64,000 nucleotides of DNA, taken from positions 124,001 through 188,000 of the forward strand of contig JACEFZ010015108.1 of the NCBI GenBank assembly GCA_014155875.1, in the 5' to 3' direction. Made by a program: the position numbers and the translations under genes. Source of the DNA: Cepaea nemoralis (Eukaryota > Mollusca > Gastropoda > Stylommatophora > Helicidae). This document shows positions 48,626 through 60,576 of this stretch, one piece after another (position 1 is the stretch's first letter; each line of letters opens with the position of its first letter). The notes beneath the pieces were generated by a model, which saw only the letters and a program-made list of their open reading frames with translations, was not told the DNA's origin and did not search any database.

Positions 48626-49044
48626 CTGGTCAGTATTTTTGCGTAGATTGCGTAGCTTATCCTGCCTTTGCAATGCTTTTAATATCAGACTGATTTTCTG
48701 CAGTTGTTCTGTCAAGTAGCATTCATAGGCTTTACGGCAACTAAGCAGAAAAGTGGCACTTTGTACCATTCTTGGGTCTGCCTGGGAGATTTCGCTGAGA
48801 ATTAAAGACTGCCTGGTCTGGCAGAGTTGGCAAGCTAGATTTTACTTTGGATAATTGACAATCTTTGGACTTTAGGGTTTAGAATCCCTATCTCTAAATG
48901 TGGGAGACTGGTATCTTAAGTGTTCAGCCATCTATTCCTGTGTATGGCCACAACAAGAGCAGAAGTGCTAAAGCACACGATCTGCAAATGACTGTCATAG
49001 AAGCGCCCTCTTATGGTCACACTTTTATGTTTATAACATGAGAC

Positions 49045-49365
49045 AGAGAGCCACCATAGCGCAGTGGCTAGCACACTTGCTTGCTGGCCCAGTGGTTATG
49101 CTTTCAAATACCAACTGAGGCCAGGTTTGTTTAATATTCAACCTGGGCACTGTGTTGACATAGCCTAAATGGGTACCAGGAAATGTTTTGGGAGGTAAAG
49201 GTAGCTGGCATGATAATGACTCATCAGCATATCCTTTGCAGGATGTTGCAATCACTCACACTCACACAACTTCCAGCTTCTATTGGCTGTTTATTATTTA
49301 TGAGTCAGTCTTATGTTCAGTAGTTTGCCATTGATTTCTGAGTGAGAAGTCAACATTTAAGTTCA
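49045..49365 (+). mobile_element. SINE family T, reference copy
   Basis: Plus-strand copy of about 320 bp. The A-box-like 'tagcgcagtgg' in the head fits the pol III consensus, and 'gctttcaaataccaactgag' lies where a B box would be. The body 'aatgggtaccaggaaatg' and 3' part 'agtttgccattgatttctga' recur throughout the window. Confidence 0.7.
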
Positions 49366-49915
49366 ACTGACCGGCATGTGGAACCCACCTGTGTCGGAAG
49401 ATGAAGTTTAAATGCTGTAAACTTCTCAGCCGTGTCGACCTCCAATAGCTTTATTTGGTTCTAAAATATGGACGATGCATAAAAATGATGGAGGGACAAT
49501 AAATAAACATTTATAATTATATTTAATTAGTAATTATAGAGACATTAGAGATGTGGTATGTGCAGAGGAGTGTAATTGGGAGTGTACAAGCCTTATAAAA
49601 ATCTAACAAGAAACCTAGTGCGAGGAAATGCAACCTAAAGACTAAATGTCATGGCAGGGCAGACCAGGCCCTAAACCTTGGTCAGCAACTTGTCTAGGAT
49701 GGAAGCTCCAATAGGCGGACAGTTAGAGCATTGCTTTGCTGTTCCGGCAACTTCTCCAGCTTGTCTTGTTTCAGACGTATTGGTGTTACCTTTCCTCTGG
49801 AGTAAACTAGGCAGGCCGAGAGTGGGATCATGCTGCATGGGCAATATATGATCTCTAAACTCAGCCCAGGCTTTGTGTTATGGAGAGGTATAACTCTATT
49901 TTACAAACTATCGTC
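49366..49915. other. Intronic sequence, nothing recognised
   Basis: No coding or repeat modules that I recognise. Confidence 0.35.
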
Positions 49916-49919
49916 TGTC

Positions 49920-50250
49920 AAGACGGCAAGGTGCCAGTCAGAGATGTGGTATTATCAAAAATTTACAAGAGCCAGCTGAATTTAACAATTGATAAATGAA
50001 GATATTCTGGAAAATATAACAGAACAGTTATCAGAAGGTGAATGCTGTTAAGGTTTGGTCACATCTTAAGACATGAAAAAAGACAATTAGAGTACACAAG
50101 GGCAAATACTGGAGCAACGAGTAAAGGTTAGATCAAGTATAAATAACATTTATAAAACGGGCAAGCGCAGATCTCTCAACGCAGACACACATGGAGTTAA
50201 AGAGAAAGGCACAACATGGGTAATCATGGCTTAACAACTAACCTGCAGGC
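49920..50250 (+). pseudogene. LINE 3' remnant (family D)
   Basis: One frame reads 'RFGHILRHEKRQLEYTRA' and 'NTGATSKG', the C-terminal region of a LINE protein; a later frame reads 'KTGKRRSLNADTHGVKE'. The stretch 50152-50202 resembles the unit of satellite 1 (see findings). Confidence 0.5.
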
Positions 50251-50404
50251 TGAAGTATTTGATGATCATGAGAATGTGTGATAGTTTCTAAACCAGTGTT
50301 GTGGCTTAGAGGCAGTGAACATGTTTCACAATTCCTCGAGCTACTAAGTCAAGGCAGTTTCCAAATCAAAGCAATGTGGCTTGCGTTAATTTTGATAGTA
50401 CGAG

Positions 50405-50560
50405 CATCGGTCATTCAGAAAGCTGTGCTGAGCTACTTGAATGTAAAAATTGCGTAGAAAACCACAAATAGCCTAAAAATGTTGGGTATGATTGCGACAC
50501 CCTGTAATGGACAAGCAACTAACTTTTCATGCAGTCACTGACATTCTTACTGTATTCTTC
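50405..50560 (-). mobile_element. SINE family T, 3' fragment, minus strand
   Basis: 'cattcagaaagctgtgctga', 'aatagcctaaaaatgttggg' and 'gcgacaccctgtaatggaca' match the reverse of the 3' part. It lies 170 bp before alternative exon a. Confidence 0.45.
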
Positions 50561-50731
50561 ATAGCATTTCGTACTACAGAAACAAAAATGTTGAGTACAT
50601 TACTGTTACCATATACTCAATCTGTTTTACGAGTCCCACATGTTTAGTATGATGCTAATTTAAACAAAAACTTTGGCATAAAATATAGCTTTGAGCTGAT
50701 AGTTTTTATAAATGCCATTTTTTTCTACAAG

Positions 50732-50960
50732 CAACCACATGTGAGTTTGTGGAACAGTGATATCCTGCTGGGTTATTGTGTGAGATACAAACAGGATGAT
50801 GAGGATGAGAATGTACCCTGGCAATACCTGATGGCAGACGGCAATGAACTAATTGTTCTAAACTTAAAGCCAGGACTGAAGTATACTTGCAATGTTCTGG
50901 CATACAATCACTTGGGTGGTGGGCCCTGGAGTAGAGGAGCATCAGCGTATTTGGAAATTG
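50732..50960 (+). CDS. sdk: sdk exon, FN3-8 second half, alternative version a
   Basis: Acceptor 'ttttctacaag', donor 'gtatac'; phase 0 in, phase 1 out (229 nt). It reads 'QPHVSLWNSDILLGYCVRYK', then 'LNLKPGLKYTCNVLAYNHLG' and 'GGGPWSRG'. The 'ILLG[FY]..RY' strand matches FN3-8 of vertebrate Sidekick. Same phases and same part of the domain as 56122-56347. Splicing both together yields a stop at the fourth codon of the second, so they are probably mutually exclusive. The acceptor is A-rich at -4 to -2 and could be the weaker of the two. Confidence 0.82.
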
Positions 50961-51690
50961 GTATACATGTCTGGAAACATCTGCTGTAATATTCGACCAT
51001 TTTGATTCCATGGATGTAGATTCTATCCACTTTCATGTGTTAATGTGGCTTAGTTTGCATTTTGTACATTAGCTTTAGTTTACATGTGTCATATTAGTTT
51101 TGTGTTAAGTTTTAAAAATCTTTCATTTGCTGTTACATTCTACTCTCTTTCACCTTTGTCATTCAATTGTATGATGCAGTATAAAGAATATATATTAAGA
51201 GTATATATTAAGAATCTGCTATTTATTTTAACAATATTTAATTACAGCTATTTATTATATTTTCAAAAATTAACTAACTTTTAATTGAATGGTGTAACAA
51301 TGTTTGACAGACAGATGTTTCATGATTTTTAACTGCATATTTCAGTATTTTAAACCTATTCGGCATAAATTATTTTAAAACATAATAGTCTTTAAAATTT
51401 CAGTGATTAAAACATTTTACACTACACAGTATTTACATATTTTACTACCTATTTTTAAATATTTTTAAGTTTAAAGATGTTTACTTATATTTATTGTGAG
51501 ATTTACAGTTTTTAAATGGGTATTATGTTCTCATTTTAATATGTCTACTGTATTTTGTGAAATTAATTTAAGTTGTCATAAATGTTGATTTATATGCTTT
51601 TGAGAGGAAGTCAGTACAAAGTGGTTTGAGTAAACCAAAAATGTTAGTAAAAATTATATATATAAAAAGTAAGGGACTTTTTTAATAACC
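50961..51690. other. Intron between the alternative exons, AT-rich part
   Basis: No exon-like open frame with proper splice sites was found. One candidate after 'atgatgcag' at about 51170-51179 reads 'YKEYILRV' and does not fit FN3. No repeat recognised. Confidence 0.45.
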
Positions 51691-51915
51691 TTGAGTCAGA
51701 TTGGGTATATGGTGCTAACCTCATATTTTGTATAAACTAATCGGCACTCTATGGGTGACGTGAGCAGTAAATTGCCAACTGTTTGTACTTCCCAGGGCAT
51801 TTCCTGGTACCCATATTAGGCTGAGTAAAGTTTCAAAAATCCCCTCCAGTAGAGATTCAAACACAAAACCACTGAACTGGCAGGCAAGCATGCTACTGTT
51901 GCTCCTGAAAATGGT
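51690..51915 (-). mobile_element. SINE family T, minus strand
   Basis: 'ggtgctaacctcatattttg', 'atttcctggtacccatatta' and 'aactggcaggcaagcatgct' in the order of the 48380 copy. Confidence 0.6.
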
Positions 51916-52256
51916 GGTGGCAGTTCTGAAAGTGTCACTTGGTGGCATACTTTATGAGTAGCTTATGTAGTAGACTGCTGGGTGTCACATTTGCATGTGC
52001 AGAGCTGATACAAACGGTGGCTATGCTCGTGATGGATTTCTGAGAAAATTGACTGAAGAATACAGATGAACTGAATGGGTTTGTCTGTCCTTGGAGCAGC
52101 TTTCTCAGTATGCAGATGGAGAAGAAGACTTGCTGAATAGGATTGTTACTGAAACAGAAGTTAGTTGCATATCCTTTACAAGACGTCACAGTCAAACCCA
52201 GCATTTTTTGGCTGTTTGTGATTTCTTAGCAAGTTTACGTTCAGTAGTTTGCCATT

Positions 52257-53995
52257 CCCGTTGCAAAATACGCCTGTGAGACCTGGACACTTACTAAACA
52301 AGCTGAGCAGCGCATAAATGCCTTTGAATATAAATGTTATAGACGAGTTCTAAGAATATCTTGGGTAAAGAAAAGAACAAATGCATCAATACTTCAAGAG
52401 CTGAATATTGAAGAAGGTTGGCTATTAAAAACGATAATGCAAAGAAAATTGAAATATTTTGGTCACTTGAAATGTCATGAAACTTTGGTGAGAACAATAA
52501 TGGAGGGGTATATGCCCATTGGCGTGGTATCACTCTATTGTCAGTACCAGGAAAACTTTTTTGTAGCATGCTACTTGAGAGATTGAAAAAGGCGATAGAT
52601 GAAAGGCTCAGAGAAGAACAAGCAGGCTTCAGACCAAAACGGTCATGCATAGACCACATTTTCACCCTCAGAATAATCATTGAAGACTCCGTAGAATTCC
52701 AGTCGAAATTAATCACCAACTTTGTCGACTTTCAAAAAGCCTTCGACAGTATCCACTGTCCTTCACTTTGGAATCTACTTAACATCTATGGTTTTCCTAC
52801 CAAATATACCAACATCATAAAATCTTTCTACAAAGAAACACGTTGCTGCGTAAGAACAGAAACAGGCAACTCTGACTGGTTCTCAGTCGAAACAGGAGTG
52901 AAACAGGGTTGTGTCTTATCACCGATGCTTTTTTGGAATAGCTATCGATTGGGTCATGCGCAAATGCACAAACAACACAAATATGGGTATCCATTGGGTT
53001 GACAAAACTCTAGAAGACCTGGACTTTGCCGACGACATAGTGCTTTTGAGTTCAACACACCCGGATGCCCAAGAGAAAATAAACCACCTCCAAAATGTTT
53101 CAGGGCAAATTGGTCTCCAAATTAACACCACAAAAACAAAGACTATTGATCTTACCAACAGTTCAGATGACACCAAATTGAACAGCTACGTTCTTGAAAA
53201 AGTCAACAGCTTTACATACCTAGGAAGCAAAATGACATCTACAGGGGACTCAACACCAGAAATATCATCTAGAATCGCACTGGCATCTAGTGCCTTCAAT
53301 AAACTGTCAAACATCTGGAAGTCAAAGACACTCAGCAAACACACAAAACTTAAAATCTTCAACTCTTGTGTGATTTCAGTGTTAACGTATGGATGTGAAA
53401 GTTGAAAATCAACGGTAGCTTTAGTTAAAAATTAGACAATTTTTAGAACAAATGTCTTAGAAGACTTCTAAACATCCACTGGACAGACTTCAGAACCAAT
53501 TCGCAAATAAGACAAGAGACTAAGCAAGATACAGTATCCAATTTCATAAGAAGGCGCCGTTGGAACTACATCGGCCATGTACTCAGAATGGACAAGTCAA
53601 GACTCCCCTACCAAGCCCTCATATGGTCACCAGTAGGGAAAAGAAAACGGGGAAGACCAAGAGAGACCCTGCGTAGAACCATCATTAGAGAAGGCTCATT
53701 CAATGGCCAAGTAAATATCCAAGATCTACAACAGGTAGCAGCGAACCGCCAAGCATGGAGAGACAGGACTTCTGCCCTATGCGCTGCCTTAGGCTCAAGA
53801 GGAAAGACTAACTAACTAATATGCCCGGAAAGAGAGAAAGAGGAAGGCCAAAGAGAAGATGGGTGCAGGATGTGGCAGATGATCTCCAGATGGGTGTATC
53901 GGACACGGGATATCTTGCTTATGATCGAGAGGTTTTCCGGAAGGTTGTTATGGGAGCGAGGTTCTGCAAAGGACATGCTAGTGAATGAATGAATG
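52257..53995 (+). pseudogene. LINE family B copy, interrupted by a second LINE
   Basis: Outer parts 52257-52517 and 53819-53995 join into the sequence seen at 13331-13750 ('YACETWTLTKQAEQRINAF', 'YFGHLKCHETLVRTI', then 'RERGRPKRRWVQDVADDLQ'). The tail is 'gaatgaatgaatg'. One copy of the 8-bp duplication belongs to the inner LINE. Confidence 0.8.
52518..53818 (+). pseudogene. LINE family E (reverse transcriptase), nested
   Basis: 5'-truncated LINE of 1.3 kb with the reverse transcriptase core: 'EEQAGFRPKRSCIDHI', 'NFVDFQKAFDSIHCPSLW', 'ETGVKQGCVLSPMLF', 'DFADDIVLLSS' and 'NSFTYLGSKMTSTGDSTPEI'. The C-terminus reads 'KRKRGRPRETLRRTI' and the tail is 'actaactaacta'. Broken by a frameshift in a T run near 52931 and a stop at 53403. 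Perfect 8-bp target duplication 'atatgccc' at 52510-52517 and 53819-53826. Confidence 0.88.
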
Positions 53996-54229
53996 TGCCA
54001 TTGCTTTCTAAGTGTGCGGCACTATGCCATTTTATTAAAACCAATGCATGGCGGTCTGCTGCCAGATCGCCTGCAGCTGTGTTTCAAACACTATGCAGGA
54101 TTACGAACTGCATCCGTAACACCTTCGCCACAGAGCTGAAAACATTGGTACATCTTTATAACTCTTAATTGAAATATGGCGGCGTTAACAGTGGTGTTTA
54201 TTTCCAGGATAGTACTCTATGTGTGGATT

Positions 54230-54750
54230 AGGGTGTTTAATGTGTTTATTTAAGGATGAAACTACGGCAGGTCTAGCAGAACTGGTAAAGGATTATACAA
54301 AATCTTAGAAAGATCCATCAAAAATTATCTATCAAACATTATAAATGCAATTTTTACACCAACTTTGTACTGTCAGTGACAAACATGGGCACTAACTAAA
54401 GAACAAGAAAGAAAACTCACTACTTGTGAAATGAGATGCCTGAGAAAAGCAGTGAACAAATCAAGATTTAGAAATGAAATCTATAAAACAGTTGGAGAAA
54501 CACCAGTTGTTAAATTCATTGATGGACAAAGACTTAATTTGTTTGGGCATCTAGTGAGAATGAACCAAGTGTCACCAGCAGCAAGGGCATACAACATGAA
54601 AATGTAAAACATCAAAAGGCAGGGGAAGACAACGAAAAAGATGGATCGACAGAATCATCAGTACCTTAAAAACCCACAACATCTTAGCATACCAAGCAAC
54701 TGAGTGGGTCCTAAACTAGTCATCAAATGAGCCTGTGACGACTAATGACA
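54230..54750 (+). pseudogene. LINE 3' remnant (family F)
   Basis: Reads 'WALTKEQERKLTTCEMRCLR', 'RNEIYKTVGETPVVKFID' and 'LNLFGHLVRMNQVSPAARAY', the C-terminal region of an RTE-like LINE. Stops after 'NMKM' and decays before the mariner. Confidence 0.65.
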
Positions 54751-54768
54751 TAGAGCAGTGAAGGACAA

Positions 54769-55260
54769 ATGAAAGAAATGTACTTCAGTACAATGGACAA
54801 ATCCTTCACTTTGAGTCAAGAAATTCATAGCCTTGCCATGAGGGGGAAGGTCCGGTGTTTTGGAATTCTTAAAGAGTGCTGTTGGCTTGCTTTCAGAAGA
54901 TTGGTGAAAAGTAAATGCTGCATTCTGTTGAGGTTCTGTTCGATGCTTTGGGGTGGAATTTGTAGAAAACTATTCCATCATGGTAATGCCAGGCCACAAA
55001 CAGAAGAAAAAGGAATAACTCAGCAAATTCTTCAACATCAACCTTTCAGTCCTGACTTATTGTTTTTGTTTGGTCCCTTAAAAGCTTACATTTGTGATAA
55101 ACAGTTTGTGGATGATGCAGAGGTTAAACTTTAAAGTGCAAATGTCTCTGACAACAGCACACATAATTCTATGCTGAAGGTTTTAAAACACTGATATAGC
55201 AATGGGGATAAGTGTATCAATGTTGGTGGACATTGGTTGAGTGTTAATTCTTAAAGACTG
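54769..55260 (+). pseudogene. mariner/Tc1-type transposase, dead fragment
   Basis: Second half of a mariner transposase: 'HHGNARPQT' aligns with the 'HDNARPHT' catalytic block, in which the Asp has become Gly; 'PFSPDLLFLFGPLKAYI' aligns with 'PYSPDL.P.DFHLF..LK'. After a stop at 55132, another frame gives 'RWDKCIN', the usual C-terminal 'RW.KCI' motif. The first catalytic region and the terminal repeats are not recognisable. Confidence 0.75.
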
Positions 55261-56115
55261 GGAGGTCCGCTTTTGTAGGGTCGATTTTTCCAAGCATTCA
55301 TGATGGGATAACTTCTATTAAACTTTGTGTTTCATTTTTGTTCTGGTTATACATTTTAAATATTTTCCTTTATTACCACTTATAATGTCTGTATACTTCT
55401 GAAAACCATGTAAATAATTAACATTTAGTTTTTAACAGTAAATTAAACTTAGAAACAAAACCTTGAGCCACATCATTATGACCTTTTTCAGAGTTAGGAA
55501 ATGTGCAACAATCATTGGTGATCAAGTTCTTATAAAATATTTTGGTTTTTAATATCAATTTGTCATGTACTTACTGACTCCCCCTCTTATTTATTTATTT
55601 GTTTAAAAACGCATTTTCATTTTTTTTTAAAAATAGTTAGCTGTGTGCTTCTATAAATATGATTTCCCACAGCTTATATTTTTATCACATATTAATCAAA
55701 TGTTGTGCATGATTATTATGTTGACACAGCAGGCAATGCCAATTAGATCTTTGACTTAATGATGCATTTTGCATATTGATCTGTTATTACTAGAAAGAAA
55801 ACATGTCCGTTGTCATAATAATTATTAGATTGTCTTATAAAATAGATATAGATTTTATTTATACATATGCAAAGAAGATCAACCTGATCATTCTTTGGTG
55901 GCTGCATTCCAGTGACAAATCTTGTGGCAGTTCACTTGAATCTCTAATGAGTCACTATCTTTCCATGTTTTTGTTTTCTCTTCTACTGTATCAACATGTT
56001 GTTATGAACCATTATTATATTGCTTTCTCAGTAACGTAAGTTTGACCCAAAATAAGCCCTCGCTTATAATACCGGATAGTTATCACAGTAATACTTAATA
56101 AAGTCGTACTTTAAT
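55261..56115. other. Intron before alternative exon b, nothing recognised
   Basis: AT-rich. I looked for a short phase 1-to-0 exon here; AGs at about 55492, 55729, 55912 and 56033 lead to early stops or peptides unlike FN3. Confidence 0.45.
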
Positions 56116-56121
56116 ATGCAG

Positions 56122-56347
56122 CCTCCACCTGAGTCAACCTGGAATGGACATCCTATCAGTGACATTGTTCAGTATCGAGAAGAAGGAACAGAAACTTTCA
56201 GGGAAAGTACAATTTCATATGGTCAATTCAGTGCTACCCTGCAAGAACTAACCATGGGCGTGAGGTATGAAATTCAGGTTCTTACTACAAATGAGGCTGG
56301 CCGTGGACCACCAAGTATTCTTCAGGTGTTTCTAGTGGGCGATGTTG
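56122..56347 (+). CDS. sdk: sdk exon, FN3-8 second half, alternative version b
   Basis: Acceptor 'taatatgcag', donor 'gtaaga'; phase 0 in, phase 1 out (226 nt). It reads 'PPPESTWNGHPISDIVQYRE', then 'LQELTMGVRYEIQVLTTNEAG' in part, and closes 'VFLVGDV', which resembles the 'VFVGEAV' end of FN3-8 in vertebrate Sidekick. It joins in phase to 60577. No first-half exon of its own was found between 50961 and 56121. Either it alternates with 50732, or a short phase 1-to-0 exon was missed. Confidence 0.82.
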
Positions 56348-56484
56348 GTAAGATATGTTAACATTTTCTAACCTTCTCTCTTAATAAACAGTACAGTGAT
56401 AAAATATTTGCTGTATGATAATTGAATACAGTTGCATTTATGACTCTAGACAACATTACACATGTGTAGGACCCTGTTACACAC

Positions 56485-56765
56485 CTTAAGGCATATTGGG
56501 CATCTGGTACTGGACCTATATTTCTAGAAACCAATCAGTGTTACAGGGTGATGTGGTCAATATCTTGATGACCTCCTTCACTTCCCAAGACATTTTCTGG
56601 TATCCATTTTAGGCTGGATTGACCTAGGAGCCTAGGACATTTTCTGGTACCTATTTTAGGCTGGATTGACCTAGGAGCCTAGGCAATTAAAAAAATCTGC
56701 CTTAAGGTTGATTTGAAACCATCACCACCAGGCCGGCAGACAAATGACTAGTTGTTGTGCTACTT
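56485..56765 (-). mobile_element. SINE family T, minus strand
   Basis: 'acattttctggtatccattt' and 'ggctggattgacctaggagc' occur twice in a row (56588-56636 and 56637-56684), a small internal duplication. The head ('ccggcagacaaatgacta') is at the right. Confidence 0.65.
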
Positions 56766-57084
56766 TGGATGCCCTAAATTTGTAGTAGAGTAATAAAAAG
56801 TCATCACCATTTCTTAATTTAGATGTATAAATTGATATCTGTTTTGGGCTGCTTTCCTTAACTTCCTCTGTGGTATTATACATTTCATGTTTCCCTTCTA
56901 GTATTCACTTCTGGGTTCTCTTTACTTTGTAACTTTTTCCCTAACATAGAATAGTTTTGGTGAAGACTATATTTGTAAGCATTGGTTGTTAGTCTAAAAG
57001 TGCCAAGATTCAATTCAGGGTCCAATTCTCATGACAACTTTTTGAAGACTAATCTCATCATGTCATATTCCATTCTGATTTGTA

Positions 57085-57180
57085 AAGGATTGAATGTTTA
57101 GCCACGTGGACAAGGACTAAAAATAGGTCAAGTGTGCATGTTGTGCACAATAAAAATCCCTTCACATTTAGAAATTGTAG
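57085..57180 (+). mobile_element. SINE family M fragment
   Basis: 'gtgcatgttgtgcacaataa' and 'aaatcccttcacatt' match the core of the 61385 SINE ('gttgcgcacataaaaaatcc'). Confidence 0.45.
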
Positions 57181-58770
57181 AGAGTAGACAAATATATAGA
57201 CCATTGCCCTGTCAAAATTTGAAAATGAGAAAACCTAAATACAATATTTTTAGTATGCATTGAGGAGAGAAGGCAAACTTTTGTCATACAAAATACTATG
57301 CTGAAGTTTGATGTGTCAATCAAAAGGTGTCATTACAGCACCTTTATTGCTGTCAGAGATACTATAACTATTATTTTTAGGCAAAATGAGGATATCTTCT
57401 TCATATAAAGGGAAAGGCAAGAATTGTTTGTCCCTTGCCTGTCCCATAGGAATAAAATATTGTCCTGTTCTCCTTTATTGCTAATTGTTTATATTTGACC
57501 ATATTACATTGGGGTTGTTATTGAGAGTGACTCGGCTGCCAGGAAATTGTTAGGTTTCTTCACAGCTGTCAACTTTCAGAAAGTTTGGCTTTACAGATTT
57601 GAAAGTTGGAATAACAAAGTTGGTTAGTCAAAAGTGAAGACAAAAACAAGCGTTATTACTTGACAGAAATGCAAATAACAAAGTAGATGAAAGTAAATAA
57701 CAAAAATTGTAAAAATGAATACAATTCTTAGACCATAAAAATAAAAATGAGTTTATAAAATCAAATGTATGTATTTATGATAATAAAGAAATATATTGAG
57801 TTGGGAATTTCCTATTATGTTATAAAAACATAACTGTAACACTATGAGTTAATGGTTATACAGTTTACTTTCTGCAGTTTTTAAGTATAATGGTTTAGAA
57901 ATGGTTTGCCTTATGTCACATTTAGATAGTTGGTTATTGTGATTCCGTAGTGCTACTCTGTATATTTGTGTTTTCATTGTTAGTTTGCTTTCACAGTGAT
58001 GTATTAAACTATTGTGCAATTAAATTTATTTAGCTTATGTTTATGTTAAGTATATTGTTTAAGACAATGGTGAAAATTGCCGAAATAATATAAACTCAAA
58101 ATGAAAGCTGCTTTGCTTTTATGCTCCTACATAATATTTTAATCCTTTTTAATTTTAAGAAAAAAAACCCAGAATAATAACAGTTTATAATAATGTAGCG
58201 TTAGGAATATATTCATGAACGATGTGTATCATTGTTGCAGAGACAACTCTCTTTTTAAGTACCAACATAAATTTGCTGGAGAGCTGCTTGGAAGTAAAAC
58301 GTCTTTCGGGACAGTAAATATTTATATAATCTCAAATGTTTGCATTCCAATAATACATAATAAAGTATCTAGAAATCATGACAGGAAACAGATCTGCATT
58401 CGAATTAATACACCATAAAGTATCTAGAAGTCATGACATGAAACAGATCTGCATTCCTGTTAATACATCATAAAGTATCTAAAAGTCATAATATGAAACA
58501 GATTTCACAAGCTGAAAACCAATCCCTACTTTTACTTCTCTACTATGTCATTAAATGAATATTAATTTGTTGTTATAACCTCAAGGTTTCCCGTCTTTCT
58601 TTATTTTATTTGAGTGTTTCAGTCTTTAATACATATGTTGAAATGGATAAATTACTGGAGATTTGTGTGTGCATAGAACACTGTTGTATTTTTGGCCTAT
58701 AATTAAGACATAAATTGTTCATCATTATTTCAGATAAAGAATTTTTAGTTTGTTTATTCATGTCTTTCGG
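57181..58770. other. Intronic sequence, nothing recognised
   Basis: AT-rich, with no coding signal. At 58355-58505 a unit of about 60 bp ('taaagtatctagaaatcatg', 'acaggaaacagatctgcatt') is repeated three times. Confidence 0.4.
58355..58505. repeat. Short tandem repeat, three units of about 60 bp
   Basis: 'cataaagtatctagaagtca' recurs three times with decay. Confidence 0.7.
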
Positions 58771-58779
58771 ACCCTTATG

Positions 58780-59140
58780 ATATTCTCAAATTCAGGATGT
58801 CAGCCTGATCCATCAATCCTCCACTGCCACAGCAGCCAAGCCCACAGTCCTAACAGCTTATTAGTTTCCTCGTACACCAGCATGCTCTGGCATAAAAATG
58901 ATACATATATTAGTTTTGACCTCCTCTGAGATCCAAGCCATTGTCTTCTACCCCAGCCCATCTTGATCTTCCTTACCATACTCTTGGAATCACTGAGAAA
59001 ACATGCATGGGCGAACATTTGTATCTCCAGACATGCTGCGGCTATTGCCATGACTTCCATGGTTAAACAGTCATGGAAAAAGCTTCACAGTAATGGGAGT
59101 GACATTCTGTGAAGGATTTGCAACATGATAATGATGCACT
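58780..59140. mobile_element. Repeat remnant, possibly family C LINE or SINE
   Basis: The end 'tctgtgaaggatttgcaaca' plus 'tgataatgatg' resembles the end of the 43290-43560 remnant. The rest is not classified. Confidence 0.3.
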
Positions 59141-59516
59141 TTTTATAGTTCACACTTGTAACTTCATTAGTTAGAATCAAAGTTTTTTATTCAAAATTCT
59201 CATTGCCATTGAAAGCTCTAATGTTAAATACAGACTGTGGTGCTTGTTCTGTAGTGCAGTTCTCTTAATGTGAGCATGCTTGACTAAACTTCACTTGTAA
59301 ATAACTGATTATTGCAACACTCTTGAGTTGAGAGTGTCTGTTTTCTGTGGTGAACTGTACATATTAATAGACAACTTTAGAGAATGAAAATTCTGAGGAG
59401 GTATTGTTATTATTGTAAGTTGGAAAAGCACATAAAATAGAAGTGGCTTAATTTGTAAATGGTTATTTCCTTTACTAAACATGGTGTGATTATGGGAGCG
59501 GCTAGACTATACTATT

Positions 59517-59617
<101 letters not shown>

Positions 59618-60154
59618 CCCCCCCCTTTAACTACACTTTATAGTGAAACTGTTTTTGTTCTGTACTTGAGTATTTATATTTTTTGTACTAAATTTTATTT
59701 CATAAAGACATTCTGTGTACATAATATTGCAGAGTAGTTATTTTATGTAATAAAGTTTGAGAATTTTTTTTATTTCTGTTCTAAAAATGTTTCTATGCTG
59801 TTGTGGATATTACCAAGGATATACATATTCTGTACTTGCTGCTAGCTTCATAATGTTGGTTAAATCTTGTGTACCTAACAGTCTGTGGTTAATTCGTTGT
59901 TTTGCTTAAAGTAGAGTAAAAACAGCATTAATAGGAACTGTTTGTCAACACATTTTTCTGCAAAAAGAAAAAAAAATTGCAAACCATAATTTTCCCTAGA
60001 GAAACAAACTAGTGTTATATCTGTTCACTAAAATGTACAGAAAGAGCCTTAACTATTGCTCATCGTGGTCTGTGTTTACATTGTACACTTGTCATATTTA
60101 TTCTTACAGTGTCATGTTTGTGTTAATATCCTCCTCCCATTTGTTATGTGTGAT

Positions 60155-60157
<3 letters not shown>

Positions 60158-60245
<88 letters not shown>
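60158..60245. repeat. (TA)n microsatellite
   Basis: About 85 bp of TA repeat with one interruption near the right end, 330 bp before the last sdk exon. Confidence 0.97.
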
Positions 60246-60247
<2 letters not shown>

Positions 60248-60576
60248 CTCTTACTTTATCGCATGAACGTATGGAAAATTCTGACATTTATTTCTTGAAA
60301 AAAATTTGTAATTTATTTTCATTGGTCAAGAAACTTATCATGGCTTCATAATTCATTGTCATTCATTTGTAATTGCCACAGAGTAAAAGATAATTAATTT
60401 CTATGTGATATATACTGTAATGGTAATGCACTTGAAATTATTAAAAGTAATAACCAAAATGAATGGTTGTATTTAAAAAATAATCATGAAAAAAATTATA
60501 TTAGCAGCAGATATGGATAAAGTATTTGCAAAATAAATTATGCATTATTTCTACAGTGCATCTTTCTTGTCCTCAG

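Larger units (their letters stand above)
52150..54130 (+). mobile_element. SINE family T split by nested LINEs
   Basis: Left part 52150-52249 ('acaagacgtcacagtcaaac' to 'cgttcagtagtt'), right part 54003-54130 ('gctttctaagtgtgcggcac'). Between them is LINE family B, bounded by the 7-bp direct repeat 'tgccatt' (52250-52256 and 53996-54002). Confidence 0.7.

Noticed and set aside
50961..56121. A hidden first-half FN3 exon between the two FN3-8 exons
   Set aside because: I read candidate AGs at about 51179, 51346, 54208, 55492, 55729, 55912 and 56033; none gives a phase 1-to-0 peptide with the P-x-x-P and Trp pattern of FN3. A very short or divergent exon cannot be excluded by eye.
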